Shown piece after piece: positions 51,927-61,958 of a DNA stretch of 64,000 bases. The notes under the pieces are model-generated. The model did no database searches and was not told where the DNA came from. It saw nothing but the letters and a program-made list of their open reading frames with translations. Position numbers and translations under genes: made by a program. Location: contig NZ_CP163444.1 of NCBI RefSeq assembly GCF_041053105.1, positions 6,790,501-6,854,500 of the forward strand, written 5' to 3'. Every line of letters begins with the position of its first letter. Positions within the stretch are counted from its first letter, which is position 1. This DNA is from Streptomyces sp. R44. Lineage in GTDB: Bacteria; Actinomycetota; Actinomycetes; Streptomycetales; Streptomycetaceae.

Positions 51927-52910
51927 GACCGGAACCGGCCGCCGCTCCCGCCGCGACCGTTCGCACGCCTCCGCGATCCGGAGCGCCGCCAGGGCCTCCC
52001 GGCCGTCGCACGGGTTGGGTGCCTCGCCGCGCACCAGGCGGACGAAGGCGTCCAGCTCCGCCTCGTACGCGGGGGCGAACCGCTCCAGGAAGCCGGGCCA
52101 GGGCTTGCCCGGCGGGGGAGGGCCCTGCGCCTCCACCGAGGCGAGCGGGGACCGGTCGTCCAGGCCCACCACGATCTGGTCCCGCTCGCCCGCCAGCTCC
52201 ATGCGGACGTCGTACCCGGCGCCGTTGCACCGGGTCGCGGTCGCCGTCACCAGCGTGCCGTCGTCCAGGGTGAGGAGCGCGGCGGCCGAGGACACGTCCC
52301 CCGCCTCCCGGAACATCGCCGGGCCCCCGTCCGAGCCCGTCGCGTACACCTCGACGACCTCCCGCCCGGTCACCCAGCGGATGATGTCGAAGTCGTGCAC
52401 GAGACAGTCGCGGAAGAGGCCGCCGGAGAGCGGCAGGTACGCGGCGGGCGGCGGCTCCGGGTCCGAGGTGACCGCCCGCACGGTGTGCAGCCGGCCGAGC
52501 CGCCCCGAGCGCACCGCCTCGCGCGCCGCCCGGTAGCCCGCGTCGAAGCGGCGCATGAACCCCAGCTGGAGCACCGTGCCCGCCGCCGTCACCGCGTCGA
52601 GCGCGGCCGTCGTCCCCGGCACGTCCAGGGCGATCGGCTTCTCGCAGAAGGCCGGCAGGCCCGCCCCGGCGGCGCGGGCGATCAGCTCCGCGTGCGCGGC
52701 CGTCGCCGAGGCGATCACGACGGCGTCCAGGGCGTGCCCGAGCAGCGCGTCCACGTCCGGCGCCGCCTCCGCCCCGAGCGCCCCCGCGACCCCGGCCGCC
52801 CGGACGGCGTCCGCGTCCGCCACGACCAGCGACTCGACCTCCGGATGCCGGGCCAGCACACCCGCGTGGAAGCTCCCGATCCGTCCCGTACCGATCAGTC
52901 CGATGCGCAT
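51924..52910 (-). CDS. Gfo/Idh/MocA-family oxidoreductase (inositol dehydrogenase-like)
   Basis: A 328-aa NAD(P)-dependent sugar or polyol dehydrogenase. The Rossmann motif is GLIGTGRIGSFHAG (residues 4-17), the catalytic Lys is in CEKPIALD (about residue 92), and the acidic/His motif is LVHDFDIIRWV (about 168-178). The ATG is at 52910. It is divergent from a GntR regulator, a ribose-type ABC importer and a ROK kinase, so it probably oxidises the imported sugar or inositol. The specific substrate cannot be told. Confidence 0.9.
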   Translation of the reverse strand: MRIGLIGTGRIGSFHAGVLARHPEVESLVVADADAVRAAGVAGALGAEAAPDVDALLGHALDAVVIASATAAHAELIARAAGAGLPAFCEKPIALDVPGTTAALDAVTAAGTVLQLGFMRRFDAGYRAAREAVRSGRLGRLHTVRAVTSDPEPPPAAYLPLSGGLFRDCLVHDFDIIRWVTGREVVEVYATGSDGGPAMFREAGDVSSAAALLTLDDGTLVTATATRCNGAGYDVRMELAGERDQIVVGLDDRSPLASVEAQGPPPPGKPWPGFLERFAPAYEAELDAFVRLVRGEAPNPCDGREALAALRIAEACERSRRERRPVPV

Positions 52911-52949
52911 GGCCCCACCGTGGAGCCGGGCGTGCCCGGTGTCAAGGAT

Positions 52950-53002
52950 TTGTCAGGACAACCGGACGTCACGACTTCCCGTCATGAGCTTCCTGTCATG
53001 AG
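52950..53002. promoter_or_regulatory. Palindrome and direct repeats in the Gfo/Idh-GntR divergent region
   Basis: TTGTC-AG-GACAA (52950-52961) is a perfect palindrome. CTTCCCGTCATGAG (52975-52988) and CTTCCTGTCATGAG (52989-53002) are adjacent 14-bp direct repeats ending 23 bp before the GntR start. Either could be the operator for the adjacent GntR protein. Confidence 0.55.
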
Positions 53003-53025
53003 TGACCCCGGGCTACGCTCCCCCC

Positions 53026-53784
53026 GTGCCCAAGCAGTCCGGCTCCCGCCTGCCCCCGCTCTCCGTGGACCGCAGCAGCCCGGTCCCGCTCTACTTCCAG
53101 CTCGCCCAGCAGCTGGAGAGCGCCGTGGAGAACGGGACGCTCGCCCCGGGCACCCTCCTCGGCAACGAGATCGACCTCGCCACCCGTCTGGGCCTCTCCC
53201 GGCCCACCGTCCGCCAGGCCATCCAGACCCTCGTCGACAAGGGCCTCCTGGTCCGCCGCCGGGGCGTCGGCACCCAGGTCGTGCACAGCAGGGTCCGGCG
53301 CCCGATGGAGCTCAGCAGCCTGTACGACGACCTCGCCGCCGCCGGTCAGCGCCCCGCCACCCGGGTCCTGGTCAACCGCCTCGAACCCGCCGCGGGACCG
53401 GTCGCGGCCGCCCTCGGCGTACCGGAGGGCACGCAGGTCCACTACCTGGAGCGGCTCCGTACCGCGCACGGCGAGCCCATGGCGTACCTGTGCAACCACC
53501 TGCCCGCCGGCCTCGTCGAGCCCGACACCGAGCAGCTGGAGACCACCGGCCTCTACCGCATGCTCCGCTCCGCCGCGCTCACCCTGCACAGCGCCCGGCA
53601 GGCCGTCGGCGCCCGCGCCGCGACCGCCGAGGAGGCCGCGCTGCTCGACGAGCCGGAGGGCGCGCCGCTGCTCACCATGGAGCGCGTCACCTTCGACGAC
53701 ACCGGACGCGCCGTCGAGTACGGCTCCCACCTCTACCGGGCCACCCGCTACTCCTTCGAGTTCCAGCTGATGGTCCGTCCGTAG
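53026..53784 (+). CDS. GntR-family (HutC-type) transcriptional regulator
   Basis: A 252-aa regulator. The N-terminal winged helix is at about residues 15-80 (LYFQLAQQLESAVENG, then LATRLGLSRPTVRQAIQTLVDKGLL). The C-terminal UTRA/HutC effector domain is at about 95-250 (LERLRTAHGEPMAYLCNHLP; EYGSHLYRATRYSFEFQL). The GTG at 53026 gives MPKQSGSRLPPLSVDRSSP; a GTG at 53002 is also in frame. It stands at the head of the ABC importer genes, which it probably represses until a sugar ligand is present. Confidence 0.92.
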   Translation: MPKQSGSRLPPLSVDRSSPVPLYFQLAQQLESAVENGTLAPGTLLGNEIDLATRLGLSRPTVRQAIQTLVDKGLLVRRRGVGTQVVHSRVRRPMELSSLYDDLAAAGQRPATRVLVNRLEPAAGPVAAALGVPEGTQVHYLERLRTAHGEPMAYLCNHLPAGLVEPDTEQLETTGLYRMLRSAALTLHSARQAVGARAATAEEAALLDEPEGAPLLTMERVTFDDTGRAVEYGSHLYRATRYSFEFQLMVRP

Positions 53785-53872
53785 CCGCTCGAGGGGGCCC
53801 CTGACCAGTGCCTAGACCCGCATGACCGATACTGCAATGCACGCAGAAGGACACAAAGGAGGGCACGGCCTC

Positions 53873-54892
53873 GTGACCAGGCTTCGGACAGGAGGGGTAC
53901 GCGCCGCAGTCGGCGCCGTGCTCGCCCTCGCACTCACCGCGGCGCTCGCCGGGTGCAGCAGCACCGGCGGAAAGCGGGCGGAGGACGCCCGCAAGGCGGC
54001 CGAGGCCCAGGGCAGGGCGGCCGTCGACACCCCCCGGTGGACCTTCGCCATGGTGACCCACTCGGGCGACGGCGACACCTTCTGGGACATCGTCCAGAAG
54101 GGCGCCAAGCAGGCCGCCGCGAAGGACAACATCAACTTCCTGTACGCGCACAACGACGAGGCCCAGCAGCAGGCGCAGCTGATCGACTCGTACGTCGCCA
54201 AGGGCGTCGACGGACTGATCGTCACCCTCGCCAAGCCCGACGCGATGAAGGCCGCCGTGGAGAAGGCCGTCAAGGCCGGCATCCCGGTGATCACCGTGAA
54301 CTCGGGCGCCGAGCAGTCCCAGGCCTACGGGGCGCTCACCCACATCGGCCAGGACGAGACCGTCGCCGGCGAGGCCGTCGGCGAGGAGCTCGACAAGCGC
54401 GGGAGGAAGAAGGCCCTCTGCGTCCTGCACGAGCAGGGCAACGTCGGCCACGAGCAGCGCTGCGCCGGTGTGAAGAAGACCTTCGGCGGCGAGATGGTCA
54501 ACCTGTACGTCGACGGCACCAACATGCCCGACGTCAAGGCCTCCATCGAGGCCAAGCTCCAGTCCGACAAGGACGTCGACGCCGTCGTCACCCTCGGCGC
54601 CCCCTTCGCCGACACCGCCGTCCAGGCCGTGAAGGGCGCCGGCAGCAAGGCGGAGGTCGACACCTTCGACCTCAACGCCAAGGTCGCCACCGCCCTGGAG
54701 GCCGGCACCCTCGGCTTCGCCGTCGACCAGCAGCCCTACCTCCAGGGCTACGAGGCCGTCGACCTGCTCTGGCTCTACCGCTACAACGCCGACGTCCTCG
54801 GCGGCGGCAAGCCGGTCCTGACCGGCCCCCAGATCATCACCAAGGACCAGGCCGCCGCGCTGAAGCAGTACGCGGATCGGGGCACCCGATGA
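53873..54892 (+). CDS. Ribose-type ABC substrate-binding lipoprotein
   Basis: A 339-aa periplasmic-binding-fold (RbsB/type I) solute-binding protein. The signal peptide ends in the lipobox LAGC (Cys about 28). The two-lobed PBP fold follows ([79 protein letters not shown]). The GTG at 53873 has AAAGGAGGG about 10 bases upstream. It captures a simple sugar or polyol for the following permease and ATPase. Confidence 0.93.
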   Translation: MTRLRTGGVRAAVGAVLALALTAALAGCSSTGGKRAEDARKAAEAQGRAAVDTPRWTFAMVTHSGDGDTFWDIVQKGAKQAAAKDNINFLYAHNDEAQQQAQLIDSYVAKGVDGLIVTLAKPDAMKAAVEKAVKAGIPVITVNSGAEQSQAYGALTHIGQDETVAGEAVGEELDKRGRKKALCVLHEQGNVGHEQRCAGVKKTFGGEMVNLYVDGTNMPDVKASIEAKLQSDKDVDAVVTLGAPFADTAVQAVKGAGSKAEVDTFDLNAKVATALEAGTLGFAVDQQPYLQGYEAVDLLWLYRYNADVLGGGKPVLTGPQIITKDQAAALKQYADRGTR

Positions 54893-55944
54893 GCTCCTCC
54901 GCCCCGCCGTCGGACGGAGTCGACCACGTCGACGAACGACTGCTTCGCACGACCCCGCTGAAGAAGCTGCTCGCCCGGCCCGAGCTCGGCTCGGTCGTCG
55001 GCGCGTTCGCCGTCTTCGTCTTCTTCGCGGTGGTCGCCGACAGCTTCCTGAACCCCTCCAGCCTCGGCACCGTCCTCTACGCGGCCTCCACCATCGGCAT
55101 CATGGCCGTCCCGGTCGCCCTGCTGATGATCGGCGGCGAGTTCGACCTCTCCGCCGGTGTCCTGGTCACCAGCTCCGCGCTGGTCTCCTCGATGTTCAGC
55201 TACCAGATGACCGCGAACGTCTGGGTCGGCGTCGGCGTCTCGCTGCTCGTCACCCTGGCGATCGGCGTCTTCAACGGCTTCATGCTGACCCGCACCAAGC
55301 TGCCCAGCTTCATCATCACGCTCGGCACCTTCCTCATGCTGACCGGCCTGAACCTCGGCCTCACCAAGCTGATCAGCGGCACCGTCTCCACCAAGAGCAT
55401 CGCCGACATGGAGGGCTTCCCCTCCGCCCGCAAGCTCTTCGCCTCGGAGGCGACGATCGGCGGCGTCGAGTTCAAGGTCACCATCCTGTGGTGGTTCGGC
55501 CTCGTCGCCCTCGCCACCTGGATCCTGCTCCGCACCCGCTTCGGCAACTGGATCTTCGCCGTCGGCGGCGGCGCCGACGCGGCCCGCGCCGTCGGCGTCC
55601 CCGTCCACCGCACGAAGATCGGCCTCTACATGGCCGTCGCCTTCTGCGCCTGGATCTCCGGCCAGCACCTGCTCTTCTCCTTCGACGTCGTCCAGTCCGG
55701 CGAAGGAGTCGGAAACGAGCTGATCTACATCATCGCGGCCGTCATCGGCGGCTGTCTGATCACCGGCGGGTACGGCTCGGCCATCGGCTCGGCCGTCGGC
55801 GCCCTCATCTTCGGCATGACCAGCAAGGGCATCGTGTACGCCGAGTGGAACCCCGACTGGTTCAAGTTCTTCCTGGGAGCGATGCTCCTCCTGGCGACCC
55901 TGCTGAACGCCTGGATCCGCAAGCGCGTGGAGGCGACCAAGTGA
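54889..55944 (+). CDS. Ribose-type ABC transporter permease
   Basis: A 351-aa RbsC-like permease with about 8-10 helices after a polar N-terminus. Family features are [13 protein letters not shown] near TM4, [22 protein letters not shown], and the [21 protein letters not shown] coupling loop. The ATG at 54889 overlaps the upstream stop (ATGA) and its stop overlaps the ATPase GTG start, so the three genes are coupled. Only one permease gene is seen, as usual in this class, where it acts as a homodimer. Confidence 0.94.
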   Translation: MSSSAPPSDGVDHVDERLLRTTPLKKLLARPELGSVVGAFAVFVFFAVVADSFLNPSSLGTVLYAASTIGIMAVPVALLMIGGEFDLSAGVLVTSSALVSSMFSYQMTANVWVGVGVSLLVTLAIGVFNGFMLTRTKLPSFIITLGTFLMLTGLNLGLTKLISGTVSTKSIADMEGFPSARKLFASEATIGGVEFKVTILWWFGLVALATWILLRTRFGNWIFAVGGGADAARAVGVPVHRTKIGLYMAVAFCAWISGQHLLFSFDVVQSGEGVGNELIYIIAAVIGGCLITGGYGSAIGSAVGALIFGMTSKGIVYAEWNPDWFKFFLGAMLLLATLLNAWIRKRVEATK

Positions 55945-56735
55945 CGACCGACACCGCCCCTCTCGTCCAGCTCGACGACGTCAGCAAGTACTACGGCAAC
56001 ATCCGCGCCCTCGAAGGGGTCTCCCTGGAGGTCCGCGCGGGCGAGATCTCCTGCGTCCTCGGCGACAACGGCGCCGGCAAGTCCACCCTCATCAAGATCG
56101 TCGCCGGCCTCCACCGGCACGACGCCGGAACCTTCCGCATCGAGGGCGAGGAGGTCGCCCTCAGCAACCCGCGCGACGCCCTCGACCGGGGCATCGCCAC
56201 CGTCTACCAGGACCTCGCCGTCGTCCCCCTCATGCCGGTCTGGCGGAACTTCTTCCTCGGCTCCGAGCCCACCAGGGGATCGGGACCCTTCAAGCGGCTC
56301 GACGTCGGCCTGATGCGGTCCACCACCCGCGAGGCGCTGCTCCGCATGGGCATCGACCTCCGGGACGTCGACCAGCCGATCGGCACCCTCTCCGGCGGCG
56401 AGCGCCAGTGCGTGGCCATCGCCCGCGCCGTCCACTTCGGCGCCAAGGTCCTCGTCCTCGACGAGCCGACCGCCGCGCTCGGCGTCAAGCAGTCCGGGGT
56501 CGTCCTGAAGTACGTCGCCGCCGCCCGCGACCAGGGCCTCGGCGTGGTTCTCATCACGCACAACCCGCACCACGCGTATCTCGTCGGCGACCGTTTCGTC
56601 CTCCTCAAGCGGGGCGTCATGGCCGCGAGCCACACCAAGGACTCCGTCACCCTCGACGAGTTGACCCGGCAGATGGCCGGCGGCAGCGAGCTGGAGGACC
56701 TGCGGCACGAGCTGGAGCGGCCGACCGGCACGTGA
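55941..56735 (+). CDS. ABC sugar transporter ATPase, single-domain
   Basis: A 264-aa ATPase. Walker A is [12 protein letters not shown] (about residues 37-48), the Q-loop is [13 protein letters not shown], the signature is [15 protein letters not shown] and Walker B is [12 protein letters not shown], with the H-loop [11 protein letters not shown]. Classical RbsA/XylG ATPases of this transporter class are fused two-domain proteins of about 500 aa; this one has a single domain and would act as a homodimer. The GTG start at 55941 overlaps the permease stop. Confidence 0.95.
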   Translation: MTTDTAPLVQLDDVSKYYGNIRALEGVSLEVRAGEISCVLGDNGAGKSTLIKIVAGLHRHDAGTFRIEGEEVALSNPRDALDRGIATVYQDLAVVPLMPVWRNFFLGSEPTRGSGPFKRLDVGLMRSTTREALLRMGIDLRDVDQPIGTLSGGERQCVAIARAVHFGAKVLVLDEPTAALGVKQSGVVLKYVAAARDQGLGVVLITHNPHHAYLVGDRFVLLKRGVMAASHTKDSVTLDELTRQMAGGSELEDLRHELERPTGT

Positions 56736-56792
56736 CCGGCCGCCGCGCCACGTAACGGCCCCTTGACACCCCACCTGGCAGAATCGGAGCCG

Positions 56793-57968
56793 ATGAGTAC
56801 CTACCGTGACCTCGCCCACCGGGGAGCCGCCCGCGGGACCGTGCTGCGCACCGTCGGGAGCCGGGAGCGGCGCTCCCACCTGACGGCGCCCCGGGTGCCG
56901 ACCGTCGGCATCGACATCGGCGGTACGAAGGTGATGGCCGGCGTCGTCGACGCCGACGGCAACATCCTGGAGAAGCTCCGCACGGAGACCCCGGACAAGT
57001 CCAAGAGCCCCAAGGTCGTCGAGGACACCATCGTCGAGCTGGTCCTGGACCTCTCCGACCGGCACGATGTGCACGCGGTCGGCATCGGCGCGGCCGGCTG
57101 GGTCGACGCCGACCGGGCCCGGGTGCTGTTCGCCCCGCACCTCGCCTGGCGCAACGAGCCCCTCCGCGACGCCCTCCAGGGCCGCCTCGCCGTCCCCGTC
57201 ATGGTCGACAACGACGCGAACACCGCCGCCTGGGCCGAGTGGCGCTTCGGCGCCGGACGCGGCGAGGACCACCTCGTCATGATCACCCTGGGTACCGGCA
57301 TCGGCGGCGCCATCCTGGAGGACGGCCAGGTCAAGCGGGGCAAGTTCGGCGTCGCCGGAGAGTTCGGCCATATGCAGGTCGTCCCCGGCGGCCACCGCTG
57401 CGCCTGCGGCAACCGCGGCTGCTGGGAGCAGTACAGCTCGGGGAACGCGCTGGTCCGCGAGGCCCGCGAGCTGGCCGCCGCCGACTCCCCGGTCGCGTAC
57501 GAGATCATCGAGCGGGTCAAGGGGAACGTCCCCGACATCACCGGCCCCCTGATCACCGAGCTCGCCCGCGAGGGCGACGCCATGTGCGTGGAGCTCTTCC
57601 AGGACATCGGCCAGTGGCTCGGCGTCGGCATCGCCAACCTGGCCGCCGCCCTCGACCCCTCCTGCTTCGTCATCGGCGGAGGCGTCTCCGCCGCCGACGA
57701 CCTGCTCATCGGCCCCGCGAGGGACGCCTTCCGCCGCCACCTGACCGGCCGCGGCTACCGTCCCGAGGCCCGTATCACCCGCGCCCAGCTCGGCCCCGAG
57801 GCCGGCATGGTCGGCGCCGCCGACCTCGCCCGGCTCGTCGCCCGCCGCTTCCGCCGCGCCAACCGGCGCCGCGTCGAGCGGTACGAACGGTACGAGCGCT
57901 ACGCCCAGGCCCTGCGCAACGGGACCTCGGGCCGGGCCGCACGCACCCCCGAGGACCCCTCTTCATGA
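56793..57968 (+). CDS. ROK-family sugar kinase (glucokinase-like)
   Basis: A 391-aa ROK kinase. The ATP loop is VGIDIGGTKVMAGVVD (about residues 38-53), the catalytic Asp is in VMVDNDANTAAWAEW, and the zinc site is the CACGNRGCWEQ motif after GEFGHMQVVPGGH. It has about 35 extra residues at the N-terminus and a basic C-terminal tail (RRFRRANRRRVERYERYERYAQ in part), both unusual for plain glucokinase; there is no HTH. The ATG at 56793 follows the ATPase stop by 57 bp. It probably phosphorylates the imported sugar. Confidence 0.93.
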   Translation: MSTYRDLAHRGAARGTVLRTVGSRERRSHLTAPRVPTVGIDIGGTKVMAGVVDADGNILEKLRTETPDKSKSPKVVEDTIVELVLDLSDRHDVHAVGIGAAGWVDADRARVLFAPHLAWRNEPLRDALQGRLAVPVMVDNDANTAAWAEWRFGAGRGEDHLVMITLGTGIGGAILEDGQVKRGKFGVAGEFGHMQVVPGGHRCACGNRGCWEQYSSGNALVREARELAAADSPVAYEIIERVKGNVPDITGPLITELAREGDAMCVELFQDIGQWLGVGIANLAAALDPSCFVIGGGVSAADDLLIGPARDAFRRHLTGRGYRPEARITRAQLGPEAGMVGAADLARLVARRFRRANRRRVERYERYERYAQALRNGTSGRAARTPEDPSS

Positions 57969-58543
57969 CCGTGCCCCACCAGTCCGCCCCGCCCCGCCCC
58001 CCGCAGGACAAGTTGCCCGAGGACCGCCGGCACATGATCCGCCGCCGCTGGCTGACGGCGGTCATCATCGTGCTCCTCGTCGGCATCCCCGCCGGCTACC
58101 TGGTCATCTCCGCGGGCCAGAGCCGTGACAGCGGCCGCGACAAGGAGCGCGAGTCCTCGGCGGCCGGTCTCCAGTCCAACTGGCCCTCGCTGATGAAGCG
58201 CCGGGTCTTCGAGGTCCCGATCCCCGCCGGGGCCTGGGACGTCGCCTATTACGAGACCAGCAACTGGAAGACCAGCCGGCTGTACGTCCAGTTCGCGACG
58301 ACCGCCGGCGGCCTCGACGCCTTCCTCGCGGAGTCCGGGACCTCGCGCTCCGCGCTCACCTCGGGCCGGATCACGGTCGGCGAGCGCGACGCCGACATCG
58401 CGGGCTGGACCTTCGCCGACGGCGGGACCTGGGCGGGCACCACGGTGACCCGCGAGAAGCCCCGCCCCCACACCGCGATCACCGTGGACCTCACCGACCC
58501 GGCCTTCCCCCGCGTGTACGCGGTCTCCACCACCAGCCCCTGA
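57965..58543 (+). CDS. Unknown single-pass membrane protein
   Basis: A 192-aa protein with a cytoplasmic Pro-rich head, one transmembrane helix (WLTAVIIVLLVGIPAGYLVISAG, about residues 30-52) and an outer domain (about 70-192) with an alternating strand pattern (LYVQFATTAGGLDAFLAESG; GWTFADGGTWAGTTV). The ATG at 57965 overlaps the ROK stop (ATGA), so the two are coupled. No family recognised; a sensory or binding role at the surface is conceivable. Confidence 0.75.
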   Translation: MTVPHQSAPPRPPQDKLPEDRRHMIRRRWLTAVIIVLLVGIPAGYLVISAGQSRDSGRDKERESSAAGLQSNWPSLMKRRVFEVPIPAGAWDVAYYETSNWKTSRLYVQFATTAGGLDAFLAESGTSRSALTSGRITVGERDADIAGWTFADGGTWAGTTVTREKPRPHTAITVDLTDPAFPRVYAVSTTSP

Positions 58544-58664
58544 CGCCACCAGCCCCTGACGTCCCCGCCTCTGACGTCCCCCTGAGGAAGCGTCCGGCTC
58601 GCGCGGACGCGCGGGTAGGCGTCCAATGGCGGGACGGGCCGGTCGCGGTCGGGAGGGAGGCGGG

Positions 58665-59498
58665 ATGTCGTGGGCGACCCGGGTGCGGAGCATCCGGACC
58701 GGAGCCGAGAGGCGCTTTCCCGTGCTCACGGAACTGACCAGCCGGCTGGTGAGCGGGAACCTCCTGGACGCGGGCACGCGGCTCGCGGCCCAGGCCTTCC
58801 TCGCCGCCGTGCCGCTCCTCTTCGCCCTCGCCGCCTTCGCCCCGCTCGCGGTCCGCGACCAGCTGGGCGAGTCCCTCCGCGTCATGTTCGGCTTGTCCGG
58901 GGCGTCCGACCAGCAGGTCCAGAAGGTCCTGGACCAGACCACGTCCGAAGAGGTGCGGGAGACCACCGGCATCGTCGGCGCGGTGGTCGCCCTGGTGTCG
59001 GCCACCAGCTTCAGCCGCGCCATGGCCCGGGTGTGCGAGCGGGCCTGGGGGCTGCCCAAGGCGGGGACCCGGATCGCGGCCTGGCGGTGGGCGGTGTGGC
59101 TGCTCGCCCTCGTCGTGGTGGTGTTCCTCCAGGCCCCCATCCGCGACGGCTTCGGGGCCGGCGGCTGGCTGGGCCTGCCGCTGTACTTCCTGGTCAGCAC
59201 GGGAGTGTGGCTGTGGACCCAGCACCTCCTGCTCGCCAAGCGGGTGGCCTGGCTGCCGCTGCTGCCCGGCGCCGTCCTGGCGGGCACCGCCTCGACGGTC
59301 CTCGGCATCACCGCCCGCCTCTACATGCCGGGCGCCCTCAACCGGGCCCTGGGCGAGTACGGCTCGCTGGGCCTGGTCCTGACGATGCTGTCCTGGCTGA
59401 TCGTGGTCTGTGCCGCGATCACCTTCGCCTTCACGATCGGCGCCGTCCTGGCCCAGGAACCCCCGCTCGACCGGTACCTGGGCACGGACCGGGAGTGA
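58665..59498 (+). CDS. YihY/BrkB-family inner membrane protein
   Basis: A 277-aa protein with about six helices. Typical features are LVSGNLLDAGTRLAAQAFLAAVPLLFALAAFAP early, and the closing LTMLSWLIVVCAAITFAFTIGAVLA helices of the YihY family. The ATG at 58665 is preferred over 58626 because GGGAGGGAGG lies directly upstream. The function of the family is unsettled (transport or envelope). It ends 10 bp from the convergent MMPL stop. Confidence 0.85.
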   Translation: MSWATRVRSIRTGAERRFPVLTELTSRLVSGNLLDAGTRLAAQAFLAAVPLLFALAAFAPLAVRDQLGESLRVMFGLSGASDQQVQKVLDQTTSEEVRETTGIVGAVVALVSATSFSRAMARVCERAWGLPKAGTRIAAWRWAVWLLALVVVVFLQAPIRDGFGAGGWLGLPLYFLVSTGVWLWTQHLLLAKRVAWLPLLPGAVLAGTASTVLGITARLYMPGALNRALGEYGSLGLVLTMLSWLIVVCAAITFAFTIGAVLAQEPPLDRYLGTDRE

Positions 59499-59508
59499 CC
59501 CGGGCGGG

Positions 59509-61749
59509 TCAGCACACGAAGTGCTGCTCGCGTACGGAGCGTCCCGAGGGGATCTCCGGTCCCCGCGACAGGTTCTCGCCCTCGACGTCGATGTCCGGCA
59601 GGATCCGGTCGAGCCACTTGGGCAGCCACCAGGCGGACCTGCCGAGCAGGGCGAACAGGGCGGGCACGATGGTCATGCGGACGAGGAACGCGTCGAAGAG
59701 GACGGCCGCGGCGAGACCGAAACCGATCATCTTGACGAAGTCGTTGTCCTCGACGATGAAGCCGGAGAAGACGCTGGTCATGATGATCGCGGCCGCGCTG
59801 ACGACCCGGCCGCCGTACCGGAAGCCGGTGACGACCGCCTCGCCGGGGCGGGCGCCGTGGACGTACGCCTCGCGCATCCGGGAGACCAGGAAGACCTCGT
59901 AGTCCATCGCGAGGCCGAACACGACACCGATCATGAAGATCGGCAGGGTGCTCATGACCGGGCCGGGCTGGTCGACGCCGACGAGGTCCGCGAGCCATCC
60001 CCACTGGAAGACGGCGACGACGGCGCCGAGGGCCGCGCTGACGGACAGGAGGAAGCCGAGGGCCGCCTTGAGGGGGACGAGGACGGAGCGGAAGACCAGC
60101 ATCAGCAGGAGGAAGGCGAGGCCGACGACCAGGGCGAGATAGGGGAGGAGCGCGTCGTCCAGGGTCTGCGAGAAGTCGATGAACATCGCGGTCTGCCCGG
60201 CGACCAGGATCTCCGTCGCGCCCGTCCGCCGCTCAGCGCCCTCCGCCGTCGCACGCAGGGAGCGCACGAGATCCTCGGTCCTGGTGTCCGTGGGGCCGGT
60301 GGCGGGGACGACGGTGACGAGGGCGGTGTCGCCCGAGGCGTTCGTGGTGGCGGGGGAGACGCCCGCGACCCCGGGGACCCCCTCCAGGGTCGTACGGACC
60401 TGCGCGGCGGCCTTCTTCGCGTCCTTCGCCGAGACGATGACCGTCAGCGGTCCGTTGAAGCCGGGGCCGAAGGAGTCGGACAGCAGGTCGTACGCCTTGC
60501 GCTGGGTGGTGTGCGGGGCCATTGAGCCCTCGCCCGGCAGGCCCAGTTCGAGACTCGCGGCGGGTACGGCGGCGGCGCCCAGGCTCACGACACCGAGGAG
60601 GAGCACGGCGACGGGGTGGCGCAGGACGAATCCGGCCCAGCGGGCGCCGAGGTGGGGCTTGGTGCGGGCCGCGCGCTTGTCGGCCCCGCGCTGCTGACGC
60701 CGGGACAGCGGCTTGCCGGTGTACTGCTTCCGCTCCCGGCGGGCGAGCACCCGGACGGGGGCGAAGCCGAGCAGCGCCGGTACGAAGGTGAGGGCGACGA
60801 GTACGGCCACGGCGACCGTACCGGCGGCGGTGAGGCCCATCTTGGTGAGCATGGGGACGTCGACCACCGCGAGTCCCGACAGGGCGATGATCACGGTGAG
60901 GCCGGCGAAGACGACGGCCGAGCCGGCGGTGCCCACGGCCCGCGAGGCGGCCTCCGAGCGCTCGCGGCCCTCGGCGATCTCGGAGCGGTAGCGGGAGACG
61001 ATGAACAGGGCGTAGTCGATGCCGACGGCGAGGCCGATCATCATCGCGAGCGTCGAGGTGGTGGACGACAGACCGAGGGTGGCGCCGAGCGCGGTGATGG
61101 CGCTGATGCCGATGCCGACGCCGATCATGGCCGTGAGCAGGGGCATTCCGGCGGCGATCAGGGACCCGAAGGTGAGGAGCAGGACGATGGCGGAGACGAG
61201 GATGCCCAGCTTCTCGCCCGTACCGCTCATGGCCTGTTCGATCTCGACGGCGTCGCCGCCCGCCTCGACGGCGAGTCCCGCGGCCCTGGCCCGCTCCATC
61301 GCGTGGGTGAGGCCCTCGTGCGCCGCGTCGGTGAGCTCGGTGGCCTTCACCTTGTACGTGACGTACGCGTACGCGGTCGTACGGTCGCCGCTCACCGCGT
61401 TCGCCGCGAACGGGTCGGCCACGACGGCGACTTGAGGCGCCTTGGCCAGCTCGGCGACGAGCCGCTCGACCTGTGCCCTGCGGGCGGGGGAGGTGAGCTT
61501 CTCGGCGCCGGGGGCGCGGACGACGACGCGGGCGGCGGCACCGTCCGCGCGGGCGTCGGGGAACTTCTCCTGGAGGAGGTCGAAGGCCCTCTGCGACTCG
61601 GTGCCCGGCATCGAGAAGGTGTCTGCGGGCGGGGCGGCGGCGGTGGAGGCCGCGAAGCCCGCCCCGAAGAGGGCCAGGAGCCAGAGGAGGACGACCAGGC
61701 CGCGCCTGCGGAAGGCGAAGCGGCCCACTCGGGAGAGGAAGGTGGCCAT
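59509..61749 (-). CDS. MMPL/RND-type membrane transporter
   Basis: A 746-aa protein with two repeats of the RND superfamily. Each has one helix, a large outer domain, then five helices (about residues 15-370 and 385-730). The MMPL motifs GIDYALFIVSRYRSEIAEG and FGLAMDYEVFLVSRMREAYVHG carry the Asp-Tyr pair of the proton relay. The linker between repeats is Lys/Arg-rich (about residues 358-385). The ATG at 61749 gives MATFLSRVGRFAFRRR. It probably exports a lipid or hydrophobic compound. A 19-bp palindrome lies 39 bp upstream of its start. Confidence 0.93.
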   Translation of the reverse strand: MATFLSRVGRFAFRRRGLVVLLWLLALFGAGFAASTAAAPPADTFSMPGTESQRAFDLLQEKFPDARADGAAARVVVRAPGAEKLTSPARRAQVERLVAELAKAPQVAVVADPFAANAVSGDRTTAYAYVTYKVKATELTDAAHEGLTHAMERARAAGLAVEAGGDAVEIEQAMSGTGEKLGILVSAIVLLLTFGSLIAAGMPLLTAMIGVGIGISAITALGATLGLSSTTSTLAMMIGLAVGIDYALFIVSRYRSEIAEGRERSEAASRAVGTAGSAVVFAGLTVIIALSGLAVVDVPMLTKMGLTAAGTVAVAVLVALTFVPALLGFAPVRVLARRERKQYTGKPLSRRQQRGADKRAARTKPHLGARWAGFVLRHPVAVLLLGVVSLGAAAVPAASLELGLPGEGSMAPHTTQRKAYDLLSDSFGPGFNGPLTVIVSAKDAKKAAAQVRTTLEGVPGVAGVSPATTNASGDTALVTVVPATGPTDTRTEDLVRSLRATAEGAERRTGATEILVAGQTAMFIDFSQTLDDALLPYLALVVGLAFLLLMLVFRSVLVPLKAALGFLLSVSAALGAVVAVFQWGWLADLVGVDQPGPVMSTLPIFMIGVVFGLAMDYEVFLVSRMREAYVHGARPGEAVVTGFRYGGRVVSAAAIIMTSVFSGFIVEDNDFVKMIGFGLAAAVLFDAFLVRMTIVPALFALLGRSAWWLPKWLDRILPDIDVEGENLSRGPEIPSGRSVREQHFVC

Positions 61750-61787
61750 CGTGGAGAAGTCCTGTCGGTAGGGAGATCGTGCCGCCG

Positions 61788-61806
61788 ATGGCACCACTGG
61801 TGCCAT
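61788..61806. promoter_or_regulatory. 19-bp palindrome upstream of MMPL gene
   Basis: ATGGCACCA-C-TGGTGCCAT, perfect 9-bp arms with a 1-bp centre, 39 bp before the MMPL start. This is typical of an operator for a dimeric repressor. Related TGGCGCCA words occur at 61879-61886 and 61900-61907. No regulator gene is adjacent. Confidence 0.72.
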
Positions 61807-61958
61807 GCGTGGCGTCACGCGGAAAGACGGGAGATGTGCGGGGCCTAGGCCCCTCGAAGAAGGAGAGTGGCATCAAAATGGCGCCACGGCAAGTCACTGT
61901 GGCGCCAGGTGGCGTCATGGGGTGCCACGGGATGCCGGGGGAGGGTGCGTGGAGGACG

